A DNA stretch of 24,934 nucleotides from a virus: the IMG/VR virus record IMGVR_UViG_3300008259_005567, positions 1 through 24,934 of that record; one strand, 5' to 3'. A program made the position numbers and the translations under genes. How positions within the stretch are numbered: the first letter of the stretch is position 1; each line of letters opens with the position of its first letter. The notes under the pieces were generated by a model. It saw only the letters and a list, made by a program, of their open reading frames with translations. It was not told where the DNA came from and searched no databases. Below are positions 6,237-15,594 of the stretch, piece by piece.

Positions 6237-8345
6237 TTAAACCGACAAAACTAAAACGCCCAATATATCATTATTTATGAAAGATAACATTCTTTGAATT
6301 GAATTTTTTAAATCTATAAAAATTTTATCAATTTCTAAAGTTTTTTCTGACAATGATGGCAAAAAGTCCTCAGTCTCTATAATATCAGAAAGATCAAAAA
6401 TTTCTGAAACTATTGTGGAAAATCTTGTTGACGCATCGGCAATTGTGCCTATAATTTCTGAGGTAGTAGATATGTCCTTGATCTCGTTCATTAGCTTAAT
6501 TCCAGATCTAACTGATATTAAAATTTTCTTTAATATATCCTGGTTTCTACCAACAGACTCATTGTAATCAAATTTGCTTTTCTTTATTTTTTCTTTGTCG
6601 GATTCTATTGCCTGATATGCTTTTAAGTTTTTCTTTAAATTTTCAATAAGATCTTCTGCTTTGTCTTTTGCATTCTTTAATTCTTCTTCTGCTTCTTTTG
6701 CCTTTTCTGATATATGCTTTGGAATTTTAACTCCTGCTTTTTTATTCAAAAAATATAAATCACTATCATTATATTTTTGAGAAATTGCATCATAAAAGTC
6801 TATATCGCTTGCAATCTTAACTAGTTCAAAATTTGGAAACGCCCTTCCTGCAATTATTCTTGAATATGAATTTAGAAATAATGATAACTTTTCGCAATCT
6901 AAGTCGTGCCTTGTAGCAAGAGCAACCTTTCCCTTAAATGATATTAATTTTTTAAAATCATTTGCAATATCCAAACTAATAAAATCATTTAGAGAATTTA
7001 TTGTTGCAGGCAGAAAAAAATCATTAGAAAGATTATTTGATGCAATTTTATGTAATGTTATTTTTTCTTTTTTTAAGCCAGCAGTTTTTGGATTTCCAAA
7101 AACATCTTGAGTTAGAGAATATCTATCATATTTTGCTTTTTCTCTTGCAATCACTTTTAAGTTTAAATATACATCTATATCTGCTATTGCACAATCATTG
7201 TTGTTTTTAGCATCAAAGTATGTATTTGATAAAGCATTTTTTCCGTTAATTTTTATACTAACAGATCCAAACTTGGCTAGTTTGGAGTTTTTTATTGAAG
7301 AGTTTTTTATTGCAACATTTTTCTCAATATCATTTGACTTTAGATTTTCTGCAGAATCCACAAATACTTGATCACCAGCCTGAATTCCAAGAATATCAGA
7401 CATTTTTCCATTAATCTCTAGTACCGCTTTAACTCCAGCGCACGAATATATACCAGGTGATCCAGGTCTAATATTTTTATCTATCTTCTTTATAGTGAGT
7501 TCATTATCAAGAAAGATAATATCTATTGGATAATTTACTGTACCCATATGATAAGATACATCTGTTTCTTTTTTATAAGGAAAGTATAAACCAAAACTAT
7601 TGTTTATTGAGGAGTAAGATTGTAGCCCAGCAATTTTTTTATCCAAAGAATCTGCTATATCGCAAATAAATGTAGCCTTTACAGATCCCTCTCTATCCAT
7701 AACTCCAATTATGTTTGTATTTTTTAGATTATTAAAACTTACTTTATATATATTTTCTGAAAAACTATCAACTTTTACATTTAAATTTTTTAATGTAGCA
7801 AAAACATCAGTAGATTTTAAATTTGTTTTTATAATCCCTTTTGCATTATTTTTTAATTGATTTGTTATATTCGATATGCATAGTTTAAAGTTATCATTAT
7901 CAAAATTATTTTTTAATATAAATAAATCAAATTTTTTATTATAATTATAGTATCTTGGATCAGCCTTCTTGCTAATGATTGTATTGCTATTTAATTCTGA
8001 ATTTTTTGAAATATGAAAAAAATTATATTTTAATGTTGCATAATTTTCAATTGATTTGCAATCATCTGATATGATTAATATATTTGAATTATCTTTTACA
8101 CTATCTGCGCTAAAAGCTGACTCAAGCATATCATTATCTTCCATGTCATCATTATTCAAAACTGATTGCTTTCCACTCAGCCTTCTGGATGTTGATGGAC
8201 CCGTATCTTCTACTGTTTGCTTTTCTGGAGTTAATCCGTCCCCTCTTTGAGGGCTGGAGGGAGCCATATCTCTGAAATCTCCATATGTTTTAACTCCCAT
8301 ATCAGAGTCTGAAGAGCCAATGTATGGCCATGCTTTTTTATTCAT
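6237..8345 (-). CDS. Large unrecognised protein with DUF192-like domain and coiled-coil C-terminus (702 aa)
   Basis: The N-terminus (1-80) is disordered, Pro/Ser/Asp-rich, and begins MNKKA. Residues about 85-210 form an alpha/beta region of unknown type. Residues about 218-330 resemble the DUF192/UPF0127 fold: an AGL motif (239-241), then SFGLYFPY, a YHMGTVNYPIDIIFLDNE segment equivalent to the family's 'M.n...plDi.Fid' core, a short strand pair, and KAVLEINGK followed by GIQAGDQVFV. Residues about 545-700 are Lys/Glu-rich helices, probably coiled coil. The start ATG shares one base with the TAA of the 100-aa gene upstream, behind AGAGG. DUF192 proteins are common in bacteria and archaea with no settled role; the domain in a phage head operon is unusual. 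The DUF192 call is from motif resemblance; the overall role is unknown. Confidence 0.8.
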   Translation of the reverse strand: MNKKAWPYIGSSDSDMGVKTYGDFRDMAPSSPQRGDGLTPEKQTVEDTGPSTSRRLSGKQSVLNNDDMEDNDMLESAFSADSVKDNSNILIISDDCKSIENYATLKYNFFHISKNSELNSNTIISKKADPRYYNYNKKFDLFILKNNFDNDNFKLCISNITNQLKNNAKGIIKTNLKSTDVFATLKNLNVKVDSFSENIYKVSFNNLKNTNIIGVMDREGSVKATFICDIADSLDKKIAGLQSYSSINNSFGLYFPYKKETDVSYHMGTVNYPIDIIFLDNELTIKKIDKNIRPGSPGIYSCAGVKAVLEINGKMSDILGIQAGDQVFVDSAENLKSNDIEKNVAIKNSSIKNSKLAKFGSVSIKINGKNALSNTYFDAKNNNDCAIADIDVYLNLKVIAREKAKYDRYSLTQDVFGNPKTAGLKKEKITLHKIASNNLSNDFFLPATINSLNDFISLDIANDFKKLISFKGKVALATRHDLDCEKLSLFLNSYSRIIAGRAFPNFELVKIASDIDFYDAISQKYNDSDLYFLNKKAGVKIPKHISEKAKEAEEELKNAKDKAEDLIENLKKNLKAYQAIESDKEKIKKSKFDYNESVGRNQDILKKILISVRSGIKLMNEIKDISTTSEIIGTIADASTRFSTIVSEIFDLSDIIETEDFLPSLSEKTLEIDKIFIDLKNSIQRMLSFINNDILGVLVLSV

Positions 8346-8647
8346 TATAACCTCTTCATTAATTCTTGCAAAACAATGTTAATATAGTAAGGATCTTTTC
8401 CGTTTAAGACGTTTTTTACCAGACCCAAGCTAACGCCCAGTGCAGCTCCACCTGGATTCTTTTTTGAGTTCATATCCATTATATTAAACTTTGATAACTT
8501 TTTTTTAACATTTAAAAAAGAACCTGGTCTTTTTTCAGGAGAAATTTTATTTAACATAATATGTATAATCTTACTTAATTCTTCAGCTACATAAATTGGA
8601 TCGTTCTCAAGAACTTGAGCTTTCTTCTCAATAAATTGATCTGACAT
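8345..8647 (-). CDS. Small hypothetical protein (100 aa)
   Basis: Translation starts at ATG 8647 behind a strong GAGGAGG, inside the end of the 177-aa gene (20-nt overlap). The gene ends in a TAATG junction with the 702-aa gene, which implies translational coupling. The product is helical and basic (EELSKIIHIMLNKISPEKRPG), with a Gly-rich turn (KNPGGAALGVSLGLVKNVLNG) and a helical end. No domain is recognised. Its position in the block after portal suggests a head-completion or assembly accessory, but nothing in the sequence proves this. Confidence 0.8.
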   Translation of the reverse strand: MSDQFIEKKAQVLENDPIYVAEELSKIIHIMLNKISPEKRPGSFLNVKKKLSKFNIMDMNSKKNPGGAALGVSLGLVKNVLNGKDPYYINIVLQELMKRL

Positions 8648-9161
8648 TTTTTTCGACCTCCTCTTTTGCAGCTTGATATGCCTTAATCTTTGCTCCGTCT
8701 AAACCATATTTTTGATAATATAAGATAATAAGCCTATTGTAAAGTTTTACAATGTTTTTTATTTTAATATCTTTCTGAATTATATCAGAGTCATTTAACA
8801 TTTTTATTATTAAATTAAAACTATGAGAATAATCTACGTTTTCTACTTGAGCAATTTTTTTTATTAAAAAATCATTAAAATCAGCCAGAGCAGTATCTCC
8901 GCACTCATCTTGATTGTCTGCCAACTCCAATATCATGTCCTTTAATTCTGAATAAAGACTATTTTTTGTATTTTTTGATTCTATTTTTTTAGGATCTTCG
9001 TAATCTTCATTTTGCTTAAAAACAGGAGTATCCTTGTAAGTACCTGTAAAAATCATTCCTCTGGCTCCAGAATGATCATCTGGAGCCGGAGTAGAAACCT
9101 TTGTTTTCCTAGAAGATATTTGTCTTTCAGGTATTGATGCTGTATAGGCTTTTTTATTCAT
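8628..9161 (-). CDS. Hypothetical virion-module protein (177 aa)
   Basis: It begins MNKKAYTASIPERQ, very like the MNKKAW start of the 702-aa protein. The first 60 residues are disordered and rich in Pro, Ser, Thr and Lys. The remainder is predicted helical (ELKDMILELADNQDECGDTA, then LIKKIAQVENVDYSHSF). The ATG overlaps the stop of the 437-aa gene (ATGA) and has no good Shine-Dalgarno, so it is probably read by re-initiation. No family is recognised. The shared KKA-type N-terminus with other members of this block hints at a common processing or targeting signal, which is inference. Confidence 0.8.
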   Translation of the reverse strand: MNKKAYTASIPERQISSRKTKVSTPAPDDHSGARGMIFTGTYKDTPVFKQNEDYEDPKKIESKNTKNSLYSELKDMILELADNQDECGDTALADFNDFLIKKIAQVENVDYSHSFNLIIKMLNDSDIIQKDIKIKNIVKLYNRLIILYYQKYGLDGAKIKAYQAAKEEVEKNVRSIY

Positions 9162-10471
9162 TTTTTTATCTTTTTTAAAATTAATTTTCTTTCTAAATCA
9201 GATATATTAGATGATTCATAAATTAAGTCTTTAGTTGTAAAACTTATTTTTTTAATATTTGTATTTATAGTGTGTTTATCTGAGGCAATTATTGTTAAAT
9301 TTTTATCCTCTATTTTGAAAATTAATATAGACTTTCCTCTTAGATTTAAAATCCAAGCTATTGGAAAAGATATAGTTAATATATTATTACCATTAGTATC
9401 AGTTGATATGGATAACTGAGTTTCGTTTGGATCGTTAAGTCTATTTAAAAGTCCTTTAGATTCTTGAGTTTCACTTATTAAATTGGAATTTAAAATTGAG
9501 CGAAAAACTTCTGTGGCGTTATTGGATATTCCACCTGAAAAAATTATATTCAACTTCACAAATGGTCCAGCATAAGCAAACAGCTTTAGTGCATTGCCAG
9601 TTGGAATAGTCTCTCGCTCAAAGTCATTAGAGTAAACTTCATTTATAGTATATGAATATTGTCCCTGGCTAGTATTTGGCTTTTGCTTTGTCACATTTTT
9701 TTGAGCCTCCTCAAAAAGATTTTTATATTGTGATTTATCTTTAATTTCAGAATCATGTCTTATAGCAGATCCAACATCTCTAATTTTTATATTACCTTGT
9801 ATTGTTTTTATAAAATATTCTAAATCTGCAATTGATTGGCCTATATCTAAAATAATTGATTTTTCCTGATCTGTAAAGTTTTCAGTTTTAGAAGTTACGT
9901 CAACATCCTTTATTATATGCTTTCTTAGCAATAGCTCGTTAAGAAGTGAATACTTTACGTTTGATTTTTCTTTTATTTCTTTAAAATAATGTTCTAATCT
10001 TTGTATTAGATTTATATAAATATCAGTAGAGTCTTGAGATAGTGCGCTAGAAAGCAATCCGTCAACAATAGTTGAGTTTTCAGAGCTTGACTCTATCCTT
10101 GTTTTTTTTAAGCTTTCTGCAAATTTTAACATACCCTTTAAATATATAAAGCTTTTATCTGCATTTAGCATGGCTGTTGAGTTAAAGGAGGATTCTGCAG
10201 CCGAAAATCTATCATCTAAACTTGGATTTTTTGAGAGATCTAATGTCTTATTGTATTTTAGTAAATACTTATTTACAAGAAAGCTATTAGATGGACTTCT
10301 AGCTAATAATAAAGTATTTGCTACTCCAGCTAGTGCTCTTGCAACAGCTGAAGGCGCGCCAGAGTAAGTAAATCCATATGACTCTGCCATCTTAATACCA
10401 TTAAGAAGTCCTGATATGGCAGCCTTTGCATCAACTGATTCATCTGATGATGTCTTTAAAAACTCTTTCAT
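9158..10471 (-). CDS. Hypothetical protein after portal (437 aa)
   Basis: It starts at ATG 10471 behind GGAGGG, one nucleotide from the portal stop. The N-terminal 250 residues are mainly helical, with a small-residue-rich stretch (SGAPSAVARALAGVANTLLL) near residues 38-57. The C-terminal third (about 270-430) is beta-rich (FAYAGPFVKLNIIFSGG, NILTISFPIAWILNLRGKS, ISFTTKDLIYES). Base composition is more AT-rich than in portal or the protease/scaffold gene. No signal peptide or clear transmembrane helix is apparent. Its location between portal and the small 177/100-aa genes suggests a structural role, but I recognise no family. Confidence 0.85.
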   Translation of the reverse strand: MKEFLKTSSDESVDAKAAISGLLNGIKMAESYGFTYSGAPSAVARALAGVANTLLLARSPSNSFLVNKYLLKYNKTLDLSKNPSLDDRFSAAESSFNSTAMLNADKSFIYLKGMLKFAESLKKTRIESSSENSTIVDGLLSSALSQDSTDIYINLIQRLEHYFKEIKEKSNVKYSLLNELLLRKHIIKDVDVTSKTENFTDQEKSIILDIGQSIADLEYFIKTIQGNIKIRDVGSAIRHDSEIKDKSQYKNLFEEAQKNVTKQKPNTSQGQYSYTINEVYSNDFERETIPTGNALKLFAYAGPFVKLNIIFSGGISNNATEVFRSILNSNLISETQESKGLLNRLNDPNETQLSISTDTNGNNILTISFPIAWILNLRGKSILIFKIEDKNLTIIASDKHTINTNIKKISFTTKDLIYESSNISDLERKLILKKIKK

Positions 10472-10472
10472 A

Positions 10473-12176
10473 TTACCCTCCCATAGGTGGTGCTGGCATG
10501 CCTCCAGATGGCTCTGGTGATGTAGGAGCTCCCATTCCTGGTAATCCTGGCATCTCTCCGCCGCCTCCTTCTGATGGTGTGGCGCCCTGAGTTCCTTCTG
10601 CTGGCTCTGGAATTTCCTTTGATGGATCTAGACCCTTTATTTCTGATAGTCTCATATTTCCTAGTATTTGTTGTTCTTTTGCAAATACTTGATCATCAAT
10701 CATTTCTTCTCTAATTCTTCTTCTTTCTTCTTCATAGCTCAATCCCAAGCTTCTGTGTAGTGTCTGCAGCGAAATTTGTTTATTGCCTACGAAGTTTCCA
10801 ATTTGCTGTACATAATCAGCCATATCATAAAGATTCATGTGGTTAAAGTCAATGCTTGGAACTAGTAATCTTTTTTCTCCATCTTTATATTCAAAGAAGT
10901 CTTGTATTTCACATATTGGGGCAAAGATTTTTCTTTCAAGCCACTTTTTTATCATATTTCTAAATACATCATATCTCTGCCTTAGAACATCCAAACCTAC
11001 TGATGAACTTGCATATGTTGCAGATTCCTGATCCATTAATGCTTTTGGTGTCATTAGTCCTGAATAAATGTTGTTTACTATATGTTCTATATCTGCGGCA
11101 ACATCCATTACTGCGCCGCTATAACCAGAGCGTTCTATTTTTACACCAGCATGAGTTACAATTTTAAAATCTTTATCATACTGTGCCTCTTCTAATGTAT
11201 TTTTCATTGCAATAATATCTTCTTGTGTTGCCCTATAGTCTCCATCACCACCAAGAGTTACAAGAGTTACTGGATTTATCATTCCATCAGCTTGAGCAAA
11301 TTTTGATTCTCTTAACTTATCATACATCATTAAGTCTTTGTAAATAGAAAGAATTATTGAAGTGCCTCTGATGTCATAGGGTGAACTTAATAGTTTTAAA
11401 TGTGATATATTAAAGTCATCAAGAGGTATATTCATACCTTTCTTTACATAGTTTATTATATGCTGAGGAAGGTATCTTTTTATCTCAAGATCTGCTGGTG
11501 CGTTTGAATTTACAATTCTTACCAGTCCTGCGTCTGGCCTTAAGGAAATTTGACTATGACTTCCTATTATTGATTTTTTAACGTGTATATAATCTGGATT
11601 TAAAATAGATACCCTGCTCCATACACCCATGCTTTCGTCAAGTTCAGCATAAGGAAAGGCCTCTCCCATTTTCCAAAACTCTAATGAAGCACCATAGACA
11701 ATAGAATATAAATCTATTCTTTCTGCCATCTCCATAAAAAATTGCTGAACTTTTTTATTCTTACAGGTTATGTTTATCTTGCTTATAGGATATGATGAGT
11801 GCAAGTTTATAGCATTTCTTACAATAGGATGTGTATCATAGAATACTCTATTCCAGGCATTCATAGTGATTCTATCTCTAGGTAAGTTTAAGTTTGCAAG
11901 CTGAAACAATGGAGAGTATACTTCTGGAGCCATCCTCTCAGAAGAGTACATTGTTTGTGGGCCTGGCATAGGAGAAGCTATAGAGGCCTTTTTTGATATG
12001 CCATTATTTATAAAATTAGGACTATGAGCAACAGAGGAAAAGATTTTTTTTGAATCTGACCTATCTAATTGATCGTTTGCATAATTTGTTATTTGAGCTC
12101 TTCTTATTTCAGATAGAGTATTAGAAGCCTCTTTTGTTATATCAGTTGGCTTTCTATCAGTTCTTCTATTGCTCAC
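10473..12176 (-). CDS. Portal protein (567 aa)
   Basis: This is a T4 gp20-like portal that would form the dodecameric ring at the capsid vertex, dock TerL and serve as the DNA channel. Recognisable features are the 'DTHPIVRNAINLHSSYPIS' helix (about residues 112-130), the 'LEFWKMGEAFPYAELDE' wing strand region, the long crown/stem part around 'AADIEHIVNNIYSGLMTPKA', and the helix 'FRNMIKKWLERKIFAPICE' near residue 410. The C-terminus (about 515-567) is a Gly/Pro/Met-rich low-complexity tail. The start is GTG at 12174-12176, behind AAAGGAG, sharing a base with the TerL TAG (TAGTG), so translation is coupled to TerL. Two K-x-A tripeptides lie in the disordered first 65 residues, a possible processing region. 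Length is usual for large-phage portals. Confidence 0.93.
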   Translation of the reverse strand: MSNRRTDRKPTDITKEASNTLSEIRRAQITNYANDQLDRSDSKKIFSSVAHSPNFINNGISKKASIASPMPGPQTMYSSERMAPEVYSPLFQLANLNLPRDRITMNAWNRVFYDTHPIVRNAINLHSSYPISKINITCKNKKVQQFFMEMAERIDLYSIVYGASLEFWKMGEAFPYAELDESMGVWSRVSILNPDYIHVKKSIIGSHSQISLRPDAGLVRIVNSNAPADLEIKRYLPQHIINYVKKGMNIPLDDFNISHLKLLSSPYDIRGTSIILSIYKDLMMYDKLRESKFAQADGMINPVTLVTLGGDGDYRATQEDIIAMKNTLEEAQYDKDFKIVTHAGVKIERSGYSGAVMDVAADIEHIVNNIYSGLMTPKALMDQESATYASSSVGLDVLRQRYDVFRNMIKKWLERKIFAPICEIQDFFEYKDGEKRLLVPSIDFNHMNLYDMADYVQQIGNFVGNKQISLQTLHRSLGLSYEEERRRIREEMIDDQVFAKEQQILGNMRLSEIKGLDPSKEIPEPAEGTQGATPSEGGGGEMPGLPGMGAPTSPEPSGGMPAPPMGG

Positions 12177-13942
12177 TATAGTCTCCTTTTAACATTTGCC
12201 AATACAGGCTTCAAGGTTTCAACTTCTTTTTTATGTCCTGGTTTTACAGAAAAACCTTTTGTTAAATCAAATTTATAAGCCATATAAGCATACATTAATG
12301 CCATCAAACCGTCGTTAGGTATTCCTCCCTTTGAGTAAGTTTTTACTGGCTGTCCGCCTACTGTTTTGATTTTTGATTCCATCGACGTGCAGTGATCAAT
12401 TAACCACTCTACATATTCATAAGATTTCCAAGGAAACCTTATTCTTCCTTTTCTAAATTGATCAAAGATTTCTTCAATTAATAAATCTTTATTATAAGAT
12501 AATATTAATTCGTCCTCTCTGTATTTTACTGGAGTTGATAAACTTCCACTGCCTTGAGCGCCAATAAATTTATCTCTATAGATCATTTGTATATCGTGAA
12601 CAACATCTTGTCCAAAGAACCAGTCTGATACTCCTCTTCTTACGCCAAATCTTCTATACATCTCTTGTATTGTTTCTTTTTTATAATTAAAATCATTCTT
12701 TTTTAATTTATGAGCATGCTCAATTAGCAATGTGCCATCTGGCTGAGCAGAAAGAATAACTACACATGAGAATGACTGTCCGCCAGAGGAGCTTGGATCA
12801 TCATCTTTTCCACCCCAATCTACCCCAAGATAAACTGCTTTTTTATTAGGATCAATTTTTGATGAAAATTCTCTATCCTGATCTCTGCATTTTTCATATA
12901 TTTCTGCTTTTGTTAGTGGCATTCCAGCGTCAGAATAAAATTCACCAACAACCTCGTTATTCCAAAGTCTTTCTGATTGTGCAGGGTTTCTATCAGGTAA
13001 TAGATCTAGTATTGTTTCCTTTGTAAAGTAAGGAATGTAAAGTTGATTTATGTGAAATCCTGTAAACTTACAACTATCTGGATCTTTAGATGGAACCCAT
13101 TTTCCAAGCTCTATTGCTTCTACTTTTTTCTGCTTTGTTCCGCATAGTGGACACTGAACAATATTATCATGAAGCCAAATTGACATCCATCTTTTATCTT
13201 CTGGCAAATAAAATGGATAAGTTTTGCCACAGTTTACACAGCCAAGGTGATAATATCTTTGGTCAGACATATCCCACAAGGTAGAAAAATAACTATTCCT
13301 TTCTTTTGGCGTTCCATAATAAACTTGTACGCCTTTTCCTATTGGTCCATATTTTGCAGCAGTCAAGATTTTTGTAGCGTTACCAACTGCATGTCCAAAC
13401 ATATCCTGAATCTCGTCAAAGAAGACAACGTCCGCGGTCATACCACGTATTCTATCTCCATCTGCTCCAAGAGACTCAACCCATAAAGTGCCAGTCTCAA
13501 ACTGCTTCATTGTTAGATTATCAACAGCATTCGATGAGTCAAGTTTATTATTTGTAATAAAATTATTTTTAGAAGTTCTAATCATTCCCTCAAGTTTATC
13601 CTGAGAGAACTTCTTTACCTGGCCTAAGGAAGGAAATAAATGAACGACTCTAATATTTGGCTTTGTAAAAAGACCGCTATTTGTAAAATACAAGTCTAGT
13701 GCAGAGCCCATTATGGTTGCGCCAACCTGTCTTCCTTTTTTTATAACTACAGGCTTTCCAGTTAGCTGAGTTGATTCAAGAGCAATGTGTCTATATACGT
13801 CAACCATAAATCTCCAGCCAGTATCAAGTAAGTTAAAATCTGATCCATCAATTGTCAAATTATTTTGAACAAAGTTTGCAGGATCAAAATCTAAAAAACT
13901 AGATGCTAGCTGGTCTAAAATATTATTGTCTTCTTTGTTCAT
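12176..13942 (-). CDS. terL: Terminase large subunit, ATPase/nuclease (588 aa)
   Basis: This is the packaging motor that translocates DNA into the prohead through the portal and cuts concatemers. The Walker A variant is KGRQVGAT (residues 69-76), Walker B is VVFFDE (172-177) with catalytic Glu177, and the coupling motif YYGTPKERNSYF spans 208-219. A Cys-x2-Cys...Cys-x2-Cys zinc ribbon (C235, C238, C264, C267) is inserted after the ATPase core. The RNase H-like nuclease starts at YLGVDWGGKDDD (371-382; Asp375 a likely metal ligand) and includes the late acidic motif IPNDGLMALM (Asp544). The ATG at 13942 has AAGGATA upstream. Portal follows directly. Length is typical. The zinc ribbon between ATPase and nuclease recalls GpA-type terminases, but the family was not resolved further. 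Confidence 0.95.
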   Translation of the reverse strand: MNKEDNNILDQLASSFLDFDPANFVQNNLTIDGSDFNLLDTGWRFMVDVYRHIALESTQLTGKPVVIKKGRQVGATIMGSALDLYFTNSGLFTKPNIRVVHLFPSLGQVKKFSQDKLEGMIRTSKNNFITNNKLDSSNAVDNLTMKQFETGTLWVESLGADGDRIRGMTADVVFFDEIQDMFGHAVGNATKILTAAKYGPIGKGVQVYYGTPKERNSYFSTLWDMSDQRYYHLGCVNCGKTYPFYLPEDKRWMSIWLHDNIVQCPLCGTKQKKVEAIELGKWVPSKDPDSCKFTGFHINQLYIPYFTKETILDLLPDRNPAQSERLWNNEVVGEFYSDAGMPLTKAEIYEKCRDQDREFSSKIDPNKKAVYLGVDWGGKDDDPSSSGGQSFSCVVILSAQPDGTLLIEHAHKLKKNDFNYKKETIQEMYRRFGVRRGVSDWFFGQDVVHDIQMIYRDKFIGAQGSGSLSTPVKYREDELILSYNKDLLIEEIFDQFRKGRIRFPWKSYEYVEWLIDHCTSMESKIKTVGGQPVKTYSKGGIPNDGLMALMYAYMAYKFDLTKGFSVKPGHKKEVETLKPVLANVKRRL

Positions 13943-13948
13943 TTATCC

Positions 13949-14566
13949 TTATGTAATTGCATGTCTAAAGTAATCAGCCATATCATCTTCTCTTAAATGA
14001 GAAGAGCTTGATGACTGATCATTTGCAATATATTTTACTTCCCTTGCATCATTTGTTTTTGCTTTTCTTCTTTTTTTTAAAGTTTCTTTTAGCTTATCTA
14101 GATCTATATACTTTTCAATGTAAGAGTATCCAAGAGAAGGGTCTTGTCTGCATGCATGCAAGCAAGACTCTACTGTAGATCCTTCATTATGATTCATATA
14201 ATCTATAGCATATTGAATAAAAGCTTTTGTCTTTCCAACTACGTCTTCAGGGAGTTTTTCTTTTAGAGTGCATTTTTTGCACTTTTCCATATTACCTGTT
14301 GATTCGTCTTTTTTGCAAAACTCACAAACAACTTCTGATGCTGACTTTACATTCTCTGGAGAAAATTCAGTTGATTTTATTATATCAAAACCAACTCTTT
14401 GTTTTATATCAGCCATCTTTTCATCAATAGTTGAAAAGTCATTTACTTTTATTTTTTTAAAATTTTGAATAAAGCTGGCATCTTTCTTAAGCTTATCAGC
14501 AAAATTTTTTAGCCAGTCAACTGTTGTATTATATGATTCGTTTGTATTGTGTCTTGTTATTTTCAT
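13949..14566 (-). CDS. Hypothetical zinc-knuckle protein before TerL (205 aa)
   Basis: It lies six nucleotides upstream of the terL ATG. Residues 81-99 form a Cys-x2-Cys-x11-Cys-x2-Cys zinc-binding motif (CEFCKK ... KCKKC). Two more Cys (ESCLHACRQD) lie further on. The C-terminus is basic (LKKRRKAKTNDAREVKY) and then Ser/Asp-rich, ending in DYFRHAIT. The N-terminal 60 residues are helical. The zinc motif, the basic region and the position immediately before terL would suit a DNA-binding packaging accessory, but this is conjecture and no family is recognised. Confidence 0.8.
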   Translation of the reverse strand: MKITRHNTNESYNTTVDWLKNFADKLKKDASFIQNFKKIKVNDFSTIDEKMADIKQRVGFDIIKSTEFSPENVKSASEVVCEFCKKDESTGNMEKCKKCTLKEKLPEDVVGKTKAFIQYAIDYMNHNEGSTVESCLHACRQDPSLGYSYIEKYIDLDKLKETLKKRRKAKTNDAREVKYIANDQSSSSSHLREDDMADYFRHAIT

Positions 14567-14572
14567 GATTCA

Positions 14573-15586
14573 CTATGCGAAATAATTTCTTACGAAATCT
14601 ACGCCCCTCTTGGCGTTAGATCCCTCTTTATCTTCCTTCTCACCAGAATAAGTTCCTCTATCCTTAAAGATATGGAATCCGCTATCCATACATACCTGCA
14701 TAATTGAAAGCTCTTCCCTTGCAGTTATGGCATATTTATTGGCAAGATAATCATAAACATCTTCCATATTATGGCCGGCAGATACATGGGCATTGATCAT
14801 AATTCCTGCAATAGCCCTTTCAAAAGGAGGTACTGCAATTACCATTTTATTTGGAGTTGCTGCAGTCTTTCTCATGTCTGAGTATGAATGCTCAACTCCT
14901 GCCGAATCAGTCCAAGCTGGAATGCCATTAGCATCTACACTTGCTTTCTTTTTATTTTCATTTGACTTTAGCAATTTAATATGGCTTGCTAGCTTTGCAA
15001 CGTCTCCAATTATTTTTTGCCTCAACTCTTCTAATTTTGAAATTTCCAATACTCCATCATGATCTTTTCTGATTGCTGATGAGATTTCCTTATCCATTCG
15101 CTCTAGGAATGATTTAGCTCTTTCGCATCCAAGAGTTGTCTTTCCATCATGTCTAGGAATTTTTGCAGGATACATATCGGTTATGTATTCCATAAATTTT
15201 TTAATATTACCAGTTGTTAAATAATCGCCCTCGTCCTCTTCGTCTGAATCATCAGCAAAGTCATCTTCAACTGCATCTGAACCTGGAATGAAATTTGATA
15301 CAGGCTCATCTCCATGCTCTTCTGAGAATTCTTTTATATCCTCATCTATTGATTCTAGCTGGTCCGCAACATCTCCAAGTGTAGGCTCTTCATATTCCGA
15401 ATCAGTAAAGCCATGCAATGCTTCTTCGACCGTTAAGCCATCATCTGCAAGCGATTCTTCACTATAGATTTCTATATCATCTGGAGACTCAAACTCTAAA
15501 TCTTCAGAAAATAAAACTGAATCATCTTCAAAGTCAAATGACTCCTGAGCTTCTTTGTAAATAACTGTGTTTGAAATTTTATTCAT
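14573..15586 (-). CDS. Hypothetical protein with long acidic N-terminus (337 aa)
   Basis: The start ATG 15586 has AGGAGAAGG upstream. Residues 15-125 are extremely acidic (Asp/Glu every second or third residue, such as DDFADDSDEEDEGDYL) and probably disordered. Residues 126-215 are helical with a basic character (AKSFLERMDKEISSAIRKD). Residues about 240-337 form a compact C-terminal domain (MVIAVPPFERAIAGIMINAH and REELSIMQVCMDSGFHIFKD). K-x-A tripeptides separate the segments (NKKKASVD, MRKTAATPN). No family is recognised. An acidic tail fused to a globular domain is seen in scaffold, DNA-mimic and assembly proteins, so a role in head assembly is possible. Confidence 0.82.
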   Translation of the reverse strand: MNKISNTVIYKEAQESFDFEDDSVLFSEDLEFESPDDIEIYSEESLADDGLTVEEALHGFTDSEYEEPTLGDVADQLESIDEDIKEFSEEHGDEPVSNFIPGSDAVEDDFADDSDEEDEGDYLTTGNIKKFMEYITDMYPAKIPRHDGKTTLGCERAKSFLERMDKEISSAIRKDHDGVLEISKLEELRQKIIGDVAKLASHIKLLKSNENKKKASVDANGIPAWTDSAGVEHSYSDMRKTAATPNKMVIAVPPFERAIAGIMINAHVSAGHNMEDVYDYLANKYAITAREELSIMQVCMDSGFHIFKDRGTYSGEKEDKEGSNAKRGVDFVRNYFA

Positions 15587-15594
15587 GCCTTCTC

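Noticed and set aside
6237-8345. Methyltransferase-like fold in residues 85-210 of the 702-aa protein
   Set aside because: There is a vague resemblance to the second half of a Rossmann domain (DLFILKNN, then LKNNAKGIIKTN), but no SAM-binding glycine motif is visible.
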